A stretch of 9,207 bases of DNA. Origin: Phycisphaerae bacterium (GTDB lineage: Bacteria > Planctomycetota > Phycisphaerae > UBA1845 > Fen-1342). Location of the stretch: assembly GCA_020058145.1 (NCBI GenBank), contig JAGVEP010000133.1, positions 1 through 9,207 of the forward strand, given 5' to 3'. Within the stretch, counting starts at the first letter, position 1. Each line of letters opens with the position of its first letter. The notes beneath the pieces were generated by a model. The model saw only the letters and a program-made list of their open reading frames with translations, was not told the DNA's origin and ran no database searches. Of the stretch, positions 1 through 5,014 are shown piece after piece. Made by a program: the position numbers and the translations under genes.

Positions 1-304
1 GCGGCGGTCCGTTTGGGTCGCGGCTCTCCAGGACCGGCACGAAGCGCTTTTTGCAGTCCTCGCAGTACCACAGCGGGTACACGGCACGCTGCTCACATTT
101 CGGACAGCGGTGCGGAGCTTCCTCTTCGCGCGGGACGCTCAACTGCGCTTCGGACTTGCAGGCCAGGCACATCCCGTCGATCGAGTAGTGTGCGGCGTTG
201 ACGGCTACGTTCTCTTTGGTGCGGCCGAACAACATGTATCCGGCGCCGCCCACTCCGGCAATGATGATCAGGCCGTACAGCCAATTGCGCACGGTTGGGT
301 TCAC
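1..304 (-). CDS. Membrane-anchored zinc-ribbon protein, C-terminus outside window
   Basis: The reading frame opens with GTG at 304-302 and stays open to the window edge (101 codons seen, no stop). GGGAGG (plus-strand 311-316) lies 6 nt before the GTG, which decides the start. Residues 9-27 form one hydrophobic, glycine-rich segment (LYGLIIIAGVGGAGYMLFG), a likely N-terminal membrane anchor. The rest is soluble and has three CxxC pairs: C46/C49, C67/C70 (CPKC) and C81/C84 (CEDC). This pattern fits a zinc-ribbon-like metal site. It begins only 25 nt after the prepilin-like gene on the same strand, so the two are probably co-transcribed, which suggests but does not prove a shared role in a secretion or pilus-like apparatus. 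I do not recognise a named family. The gene is confident; the function is not. Confidence 0.75.
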   Translation of the reverse strand, partial: MNPTVRNWLYGLIIIAGVGGAGYMLFGRTKENVAVNAAHYSIDGMCLACKSEAQLSVPREEEAPHRCPKCEQRAVYPLWYCEDCKKRFVPVLESRDPNGPP

Positions 305-329
305 CGCGATCCTCCCTTGCTGCTGCGTG

Positions 330-1391
330 TCACCAGCGGTCTGCATTTAACTTCGGGAGCTTCCGCCATACAAGGTTCTCAGTGCGCCAGACGGCATCGA
401 GCTCCTCGGGATACGCGAACGGATGGAAAGCGTCGCGGTGCATTGTGCCGGTCCACTTGCCGCGGCCGTCGAACTTCCTCTGCACCCAACTCGGTTTGAG
501 CGGGTGACCCGTGTCGTTCCAGTCCGGGTTGTCATTGCGGTGCGGGTTGCCGCCCTGAGGACCGAATGCGTACGAGCTGTCTAGGTATCGACTCGGGCTC
601 TCACCCGGCAGCCACGTGAAGACAGCGGACGTATCGACCGTTTCGTACCATACGCTTATGATGTCTGTGAGCCCGCTCGACTTCGGGGTTAGCGAGACCA
701 CATGTCCGTCGCGGAAGAGCAGGTTGGCCGAGAGATCACGCCCGTGCCGCCAGCCAATGGCCGTGCCACCCCAGCCGGCGGGCCAGTCCGGGGGCGGTGT
801 GCCGGGGAGTACCTTCGACGCGAACAACCAGGAGGCGTTGATCGAACCAAACCATGACCACCAACCGTCGGCGGCGTAAACCTGCCGCGCAGCATCTTGG
901 GTACGCTCTTCCGGGAAGTTGAAGTGCATCTGGGCGTTGAGCGCGTAGCTGGTGCGCACCCCGCCCTTCGAAGCCTCGTTCACGCCGAACTGATGAACGT
1001 ACCGGTAGCCGAGAGCAATGCCGTGTTTTCGCGTGACTTCATCCGGCCGCTGGTCGTTGGGACACTGCTGAGCATCCGCGTTTCCGAGAAAACCGAGATC
1101 AAACAAGGTGTCGGGCCAGGAATACAGGCACCACGGCTGCTCACCGTTGAGATTCGCGTCGCCATCGTCCCAGCTCGGGCCGTAGCCATTGTTCGTAGAT
1201 TCGCAAGCCGCCACCGCCTGCCCGATCGAGTGCAGATTCGCCAGGCATTTGGCCTTCTTGGCCTGCTGCCGGGCCGAGTTGAGCGACGGCAGCAGGATCG
1301 AGATCAGCAGAGCCATGATGGCGACGACAACCAGCAACTCGATGAGCGTGAAGCCCGGTGCGCAGTGCCGATTCAGACGGGAGGATTTCAT
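330..1391 (-). CDS. Prepilin-like protein (type II secretion pseudopilin family, planctomycete type)
   Basis: This 353-aa protein has a class III (prepilin) signal: a short basic leader MKSSRLNRHCAPG, then FTLIELLVVVAIMALLISIL. A prepilin peptidase should cut between G13 and F14, leaving F14 N-methylated, with the conserved Glu+5 at E18. The hydrophobic helix is followed by 'LPSLNSARQQAKKAKCLANLH', typical of the large prepilin-like families abundant in planctomycetes. An H-x(n)-DG motif is present near the middle (H216, D228-G229), but with 11 residues between H and DG where the usual family pattern has 9. The length is normal for this type. An upstream in-frame TTG at 1400 would add three residues, but it abuts the GGGAG ribosome site (1401-1405), so ATG at 1391 with 9-nt spacing is preferred. 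Substrate and exact role are unknown; these proteins are thought to be parts of pseudopilus or surface filaments. Confidence 0.9.
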   Translation of the reverse strand: MKSSRLNRHCAPGFTLIELLVVVAIMALLISILLPSLNSARQQAKKAKCLANLHSIGQAVAACESTNNGYGPSWDDGDANLNGEQPWCLYSWPDTLFDLGFLGNADAQQCPNDQRPDEVTRKHGIALGYRYVHQFGVNEASKGGVRTSYALNAQMHFNFPEERTQDAARQVYAADGWWSWFGSINASWLFASKVLPGTPPPDWPAGWGGTAIGWRHGRDLSANLLFRDGHVVSLTPKSSGLTDIISVWYETVDTSAVFTWLPGESPSRYLDSSYAFGPQGGNPHRNDNPDWNDTGHPLKPSWVQRKFDGRGKWTGTMHRDAFHPFAYPEELDAVWRTENLVWRKLPKLNADRW

Positions 1392-1400
1392 TGTTTGCAA

Positions 1401-1405
1401 CTCCC
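1401..1405 (-). promoter_or_regulatory. Ribosome binding site deciding the prepilin start
   Basis: GGGAG on the minus strand, 9 nt before ATG 1391. It touches the alternative TTG at 1400 and therefore argues against that start. Confidence 0.65.
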
Positions 1406-1472
1406 GGTTCTGGAAGTGCCGTGTTGCAGCGACCAGATTACCGGTCTATTGGGTACGCAGACACGTGGAGCG

Positions 1473-1515
1473 GGACCCGGCGGCCCGGCTCTGGCAGGGA
1501 TTATAAGCCGGGTCC
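1473..1515. repeat. Perfect 9-bp inverted repeat over the leftward promoter
   Basis: GGACCCGGC at 1473-1481 is mirrored exactly by GCCGGGTCC at 1507-1515, with 25 nt between the arms. One arm falls in the -35/-10 spacer of the leftward promoter and the other about 20 nt downstream of its -10, so the arms bracket the -10 box. This could be a repressor operator, or simply a hairpin in the DNA or nascent RNA. No regulator gene is visible to assign to it. Confidence 0.5.
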
Positions 1516-1528
1516 AGAATCCTGGCAA
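1500..1528 (-). promoter_or_regulatory. Sigma70-type promoter for the prepilin-like gene
   Basis: On the minus strand, TTGCCA (plus 1523-1528) and a perfect TATAAT (plus 1500-1505) are separated by exactly 17 nt. Transcription would start near 1493, giving an untranslated leader of about 100 nt before ATG 1391. It is the best match on that strand between the two divergent genes. Confidence 0.65.
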
Positions 1529-1575
1529 GGACAATCAGGCGAGCCACCCCGCCAGCTATGCCGCACCCCGCGACA

Positions 1576-1612
1576 GGCGTGAGCGAGCCGCGCGGCGCCA
1601 CGCTCTGACGCC
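1576..1612. other. Bulged hairpin between the divergent promoters
   Basis: GGCGT-GAGCG at 1576-1585 pairs with CGCTC-TG-ACGCC at 1601-1612, giving ten base pairs with a two-base bulge. The loop itself contains the palindrome GCCGCGCGGC. It lies between the -35 boxes of the two opposite promoters. It may be a regulator site or chance GC-rich pairing. I see no coding sequence in 1392-1897. Confidence 0.3.
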
Positions 1613-1636
1613 TCGTCACGGCTGGCCAAAACGGTA

Positions 1637-1666
1637 TTGACGCGCTGCCGGGCGTGCATGTAGAAT
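1637..1666 (+). promoter_or_regulatory. Sigma70-type promoter for the rightward cluster
   Basis: TTGACG (1637-1642) and TAGAAT (1661-1666) each match the sigma70 consensus at five of six positions and are 18 nt apart. Transcription would begin near 1673 and run about 225 nt before the ATG at 1898, a long leader. No better candidate is seen closer to the gene. Confidence 0.6.
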
Positions 1667-1897
1667 CCAGGTTAGCAGGTTTATGGAGCGAGCGAGCCTG
1701 GAGGCGGACGGACGAGAAGCACGACAAATCTCGCGGAGATACTCCGGCCGATTCTCGCATGCACGCCTTGACGGCATGGCTTTCCGTGCCGGCCGGTAGA
1801 GCGTGCAGGAATTTTGCTGCCGACGGCCGCGCCTGACCGGCCGCCGGGGCGTTTTGCTGTTGAACCGTGTGAGCTTTTGAGGAAAGGTAGGATCGCG
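1667..1897 (+). promoter_or_regulatory. Long structured 5' leader of the 740-aa gene
   Basis: The leader holds nested pairing. TGCACGC (1760-1766) pairs perfectly with GCGTGCA (1801-1807) and encloses a second hairpin, CGGCATGG (1772-1779) with CCGTGCCG (1784-1791), closed by a CTTT tetraloop with one G-T pair. Further short stems are CGGAG-ATA-CTCCG around 1734-1746 and the CGGCCG pair 1824-1829/1838-1843, the latter followed by GGGGCGTTTTG. It ends in the ribosome site GAGGAAAGG (1879-1887). I do not recognise a known riboswitch consensus. Possible roles are mRNA stability, attenuation or a new cis-regulatory RNA. Confidence 0.4.
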
Positions 1898-4120
1898 ATG
1901 CGCAAGATTGCTCTTGGCCTGACGATGGCGCTGGTGCTGCCCGCTTGGGCAGGCCCGCCGGTTATTGACGGTTCGGCGACTGATGTCCTCTACGGCACGG
2001 CGCTGGTGGTCCAGGATACGCAGACCCAGTTCGGCAATTCGAACCTCGGTCGCCCAGACATCGCCAACGGGTCGGAGATGGATTCCGCCTACGGCGTCGT
2101 ATTCGAGGGGACGCTGTATCTGGTTCTCGCCGGCAATTTCGAATCTAACGGCAACAAATTCGAGCTTTTCTTCGACACCCGCGCGGGCGGGCAGAACCGG
2201 CTGCTGGCGACCAACCCGGGTACCCCCAACGTGGGCCTGCTCCGCATGTCCGACGACGGCAGCGGCAACGGGCTGACGTTTCAGACCGGGTTTGAGGCCG
2301 ATTTTTGGGTGTCGTTCAACGTCTTTGGTAACCCGCCTTCGATTTATGTCGATTATGCCGAGCTCTATGTCAGCCCGGCCAACTCGGGTGTGCTGTACTA
2401 CTGCGGTTCTGGGTTGACGAAATGTGCGACCGTCGGCGGGCAGCTCACGGGCGGCGACCCGAATGCCCCCCAAATCCTGCTGACGGTCGATAATAGCAAC
2501 GTCCTGGGTGTTGACGGCGGCACCGGGATCGGGGATGGCTCCGGCATCTTCACCGGCGCCGAATTCGCCATCCCGTTGTCGGCGATCGGCAACCCGACGG
2601 GTTCGTTCACCATCACGGCGTTTGTTAACGGCCAGCAGCACGATTTCGTGTCCAACCAGGTCCTCGGCGGCTTGAGCGGCCTGGCGCCCGATAACCTCGG
2701 CGAGCCGCGCGCGGTGAATTTCCAAACGGTCGCGTTCGGTGTGCAAACGCCGTTCACGGTACCGGCCGCCCCTACACCCAAGGGCGCCTGCTGCAACGGC
2801 GCGACCTGCACGATCAAGACGCAGACCCAGTGCACGTCGGGCGGCGGTGTTTACCAGGGCGATAACTCGAACTGCGACGGCAATCCCTGTGACGCCACGC
2901 CCGCCGGCCAATGCTGCAAGGACGACGGCTACAGCGGCCAGTGCCTGATCCGAACGCAAGCTCAGTGCACGTCGCTGGGCGGCACGTACGGCGGCAACGG
3001 CACGACGTGCGAAGCCTGCCCGTGCCTCCTCCCGCCGAAGGGCGCCTGCTGCGTCGGCGGTGGCTGCCAACTTCTGACCCAGGCGGCCTGCCTGGCCGCC
3101 AGCGGCACCTATGCCGGTGATTTCACGCAATGCACGACGCCCGACGGTCCCTGCGATAGCGGCGCCTGCTGCACGGGCATCGACTGCGCGATTGCCCTGC
3201 GGTTCCAGTGTACCGGCAGCGGCACGCGATTCCTCGGCACCGGTACGACCTGCACGATCGGCATCTGCGACTTCACCATCACCACCCCCTTCGTGGCCGG
3301 TGACTTTAACGGCTGGAACGCCGGCGATCCGAACTACGCCATGACGGAGACCCCGGCCGGCAGCCACATTTACGTCAAGGCGATTACGGGCCTCGTGGCG
3401 GGTAGCCGGCACGTGTTCAAAATCACCAAGGGTGATTGGAGCGTGAATCTGCCGAGTTCCGGCAATAGCTGGTTCATCGCGGACGGAGCGGGCGGCATCA
3501 CGATCACGTATGATGCGAACTACAATACTGACGGCTGGATGCCGCCCAAGGACCGCCTCAATGTATCCGTCGACCCCGGCAACTGGACGGCGGTGGGTGA
3601 CTTTCAGAGCGAGGTGGGCGGTAGCGACTGGAACAACGCCGACCCGAACACCCCGCTGACCGCGCAAGGCGGCGGTATCTACAAATTCACCGCCACCAAC
3701 ATCCCCCCGGCCGCGTACTTCGGTAAGGCCGTCCACACCGGAACGTGGGACGCGATCGGCAACGACAACCGCAGCGAGAACGCGGACAACGTCAGCTTCA
3801 CGATTTCCGCCGCAACCGACACGCTCAACATTGAGGTCGATGCGTTTATCGGGCGCATCAGGATCGTCGTTACGCCCGCGGGTCCCCCGGTCTGCCGCGG
3901 CGACCTGAGTTGCGACGGCATCATCGATTTCGACGACATTAACCCGTTCGTGCTGGCTTTGTCCGATTTCGCCGCGTGGCAGACAACGTATGGGTCGTTG
4001 TCACCGCTGAACTGCCCCGACGCGAACGCGGACTGCAACGCCGACACGTTTGTCGGTTTCGAAGACATCAACCCGTTCGTCGCGTTCCTGTCGACCGGAG
4101 TGCTGTGCCCGAACCCCTAA
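1898..4120 (+). CDS. Secreted multidomain protein: beta-rich N-domain, four Cys-rich repeats, two glucan-binding-like modules, dockerin-like tail
   Basis: This is a 740-aa exported protein. ATG 1898 follows GAGGAAAGG at 10 nt and gives a clean Sec signal, MRKIALGLTMALVLPAWA, cut before GPPVIDG. Residues about 20-290 form a beta-rich domain ('VVFEGTLYLVLAGNFESN', 'FDTRAGGQN') of a style seen in planctomycete surface proteins; its ligand is unknown. Four Cys-rich repeats of about 40-45 residues start at G296, G337, G382 and G422 (GACC or GQCC, then C, TQxxC, GGxY, and terminal C). Residues about 459-553 hold a VAGDFNGW module resembling CBM48/E-set glycogen-binding folds. Residues about 555-665 (NWTAVGDFQSE, GTWDAIG) resemble the X25-type module of pullulanases. 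Residues 668-740 are a duplicated dockerin-like tail. No catalytic domain is visible, so a surface binding role is inferred. The second calcium-type loop is degenerate. Confidence 0.88.
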   Translation: MRKIALGLTMALVLPAWAGPPVIDGSATDVLYGTALVVQDTQTQFGNSNLGRPDIANGSEMDSAYGVVFEGTLYLVLAGNFESNGNKFELFFDTRAGGQNRLLATNPGTPNVGLLRMSDDGSGNGLTFQTGFEADFWVSFNVFGNPPSIYVDYAELYVSPANSGVLYYCGSGLTKCATVGGQLTGGDPNAPQILLTVDNSNVLGVDGGTGIGDGSGIFTGAEFAIPLSAIGNPTGSFTITAFVNGQQHDFVSNQVLGGLSGLAPDNLGEPRAVNFQTVAFGVQTPFTVPAAPTPKGACCNGATCTIKTQTQCTSGGGVYQGDNSNCDGNPCDATPAGQCCKDDGYSGQCLIRTQAQCTSLGGTYGGNGTTCEACPCLLPPKGACCVGGGCQLLTQAACLAASGTYAGDFTQCTTPDGPCDSGACCTGIDCAIALRFQCTGSGTRFLGTGTTCTIGICDFTITTPFVAGDFNGWNAGDPNYAMTETPAGSHIYVKAITGLVAGSRHVFKITKGDWSVNLPSSGNSWFIADGAGGITITYDANYNTDGWMPPKDRLNVSVDPGNWTAVGDFQSEVGGSDWNNADPNTPLTAQGGGIYKFTATNIPPAAYFGKAVHTGTWDAIGNDNRSENADNVSFTISAATDTLNIEVDAFIGRIRIVVTPAGPPVCRGDLSCDGIIDFDDINPFVLALSDFAAWQTTYGSLSPLNCPDANADCNADTFVGFEDINPFVAFLSTGVLCPNP
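2783..3268 (+). repeat. Four in-frame Cys-rich 'GACC' repeats
   Basis: Repeat starts fall at 2783, 2906, 3041 and 3161, giving units of about 120-135 nt. Each encodes GxCC, a third Cys, a T-Q/A-xx-C or RFQC segment, G-T/V-x-Y/F and a terminal C. Three of the four open with the same 12 bases, ggcgcctgctgc. The even number of Cys suggests disulfide-stabilised small modules acting as a spacer between the N-domain and the binding modules. Confidence 0.7.
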
Positions 4121-4139
4121 CGCTTACAACCGGCTTCGA

Positions 4140-4169
4140 GCGGTGTCGGGTTGAGGAGCCCGGCACCGC
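4140..4169 (+). terminator. Intergenic hairpin between the 740-aa and PEP-CTERM genes
   Basis: CGGTGTCGGG (4141-4150) pairs with CCCGGCACCG (4159-4168), with one G-T pair, an 8-nt loop and an extra G-C closing pair. No U-run follows, and the ribosome site AGGAGG of the next gene begins 13 nt later. It is therefore more likely an RNA processing, stability or partial attenuation element than a full terminator. Confidence 0.4.
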
Positions 4170-4197
4170 GCAGGCCCCAACCAGGAGGTTTTTGGAG

Positions 4198-4863
4198 ATG
4201 AGGAAGGCATTTGGAGTCATGGTTCTTTTGGCGCTGGCGAGCACGCTGGCAAGCGCGGACTACTATGTGGCCGGCAGTTTCAACGGCTGGGATCCGGCCG
4301 GCTTGTTAATGACCGAGACGCCCCCGGGTTCGGGTATCTTCACGGCGCCCGTGGGCACCGCCTATCGAGAGGAGTTCAAGATCACCGATGGCACCTGGGG
4401 CTGGACTTGGCCGAACAGCGGGAATAGCTGGTTCTACCCCGGCACGACGACGATTACCTACGACACGAATGTCTATGCCGACGGCTGGGTCAACAGCACA
4501 CAGCGCCTCGGTCTGGACTGGGATCCGGAGAATTGGACCGCCGTCGGCGACTGGCAGGGCTGGTCGAACGCCAATCCCGCCACCGCGATGACTTGGCTGG
4601 GCGGCGGGATCTACTCCTACGAACAGGACATCGCACCAGGCTGGTGGCAGTACAAGGCTGTCTACACTGGCACGTGGGATGCCATCGGCGCCGATGCCCG
4701 CGGCGTCAACTCAGACACGTACTGGTTCGAGACGACCGCGGCCAATCCACACGCGCAGTTCTGGGTGAACGCGCTCAACGGGACCATCAAGGTCGCCGTT
4801 ATCCCCGAACCGGCCGCGCTGGCCAGCCTGGCATTGCTCGGGCTGGTGACCCGCCGTCGCTAG
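4198..4863 (+). CDS. PEP-CTERM protein made of two glucan-binding-like modules
   Basis: This 221-aa exported protein starts at ATG 4198, 9 nt after AGGAGG. Its Sec signal is MRKAFGVMVLLALASTLASA, cut before D21. Residues 21 to about 108 form a VAGSFNGW module (F28-N29-G30-W31), and about 110-200 a second module (NWTAVGDWQ from N112, GTWDAIG). Both are plainly homologous and collinear with the C-terminal modules of the preceding 740-aa protein, sharing GNSWF, TITYD, DGW, NWTAVGD, GGGIY and KAV-TGTWDAIG. The C-terminus is a textbook PEP-CTERM signal: P203-E204-P205, a hydrophobic stretch (ALASLALLGLV) and TRRR. Exosortase should recognise and process it during export to the envelope. It lies 77 nt after the previous stop and is followed by a strong terminator. 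A carbohydrate-binding surface role is inferred; there is no catalytic domain. Confidence 0.9.
   Translation: MRKAFGVMVLLALASTLASADYYVAGSFNGWDPAGLLMTETPPGSGIFTAPVGTAYREEFKITDGTWGWTWPNSGNSWFYPGTTTITYDTNVYADGWVNSTQRLGLDWDPENWTAVGDWQGWSNANPATAMTWLGGGIYSYEQDIAPGWWQYKAVYTGTWDAIGADARGVNSDTYWFETTAANPHAQFWVNALNGTIKVAVIPEPAALASLALLGLVTRRR
4801..4860 (+). other. PEP-CTERM sorting signal coding segment
   Basis: Encodes the last 20 residues: IPEP, then an Ala/Leu-rich membrane segment, then TRRR. This is the tripartite exosortase recognition signal. The exosortase itself is not in the window. Confidence 0.85.
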
Positions 4864-4892
4864 ACGTGCCGCGCGGGTGAGTGACATTCCGG

Positions 4893-4929
4893 GTGGCGCG
4901 GGCGCATAGCCGTCCGCGCCACATTTTTT
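4893..4929 (+). terminator. Intrinsic (rho-independent) terminator after the PEP-CTERM gene
   Basis: GTGGCGCGG (4893-4901) pairs perfectly with CCGCGCCAC (4914-4922). Three more inner pairs including one G-T give about 12 bp around the loop CATAGC, and six T follow at 4924-4929. This is the clearest terminator in the window and marks the end of the first rightward transcription unit, so the GH13 gene should have its own promoter or depend on read-through. Confidence 0.85.
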
Positions 4930-5014
4930 CGTGGAGTCTTGTCCGCCACGTAGTGTAGTGCCGTGGTCGGTGGGCACGAGTTGGAACAAGCGGTGCGCCG
5001 CGAGAGGACCAAGC

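Noticed and set aside
897..1640. A 247-codon plus-strand open frame opposite the prepilin gene
   Set aside because: It is antisense to a clear prepilin-like protein, shows no domain, and would run through both divergent promoters.
1654..1836. A 60-codon frame starting with GTG in the leader of the 740-aa gene
   Set aside because: Its start overlaps the -10 box of the proposed promoter, has no ribosome site, and its product is Arg-rich without features.
1814..1897. A 28-codon N-terminal extension of the 740-aa protein
   Set aside because: The signal peptide begins exactly at ATG 1898, preceded by GAGGAAAGG; the upstream start is a TTG without a ribosome site.
1616..3736. A 706-codon open frame on the minus strand opposite the 740-aa gene
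   Set aside because: The plus-strand gene has a signal peptide, recognisable domains, Cys repeats and a ribosome site. The antisense translation is rich in Arg, Ala, Val and Gly without domain features, as expected opposite a GC-rich gene.
3976..4197. An upstream extension of the PEP-CTERM gene into the preceding gene
   Set aside because: ATG 4198 follows AGGAGG and starts the signal peptide; the extension overlaps the dockerin-like tail in another frame.
4931..5014. A 28-codon N-terminal extension of the GH13 enzyme
   Set aside because: The ATG at 5015 has GAGAGG at proper spacing and begins a good signal peptide; the extension would bury that signal and starts at the edge of the terminator.
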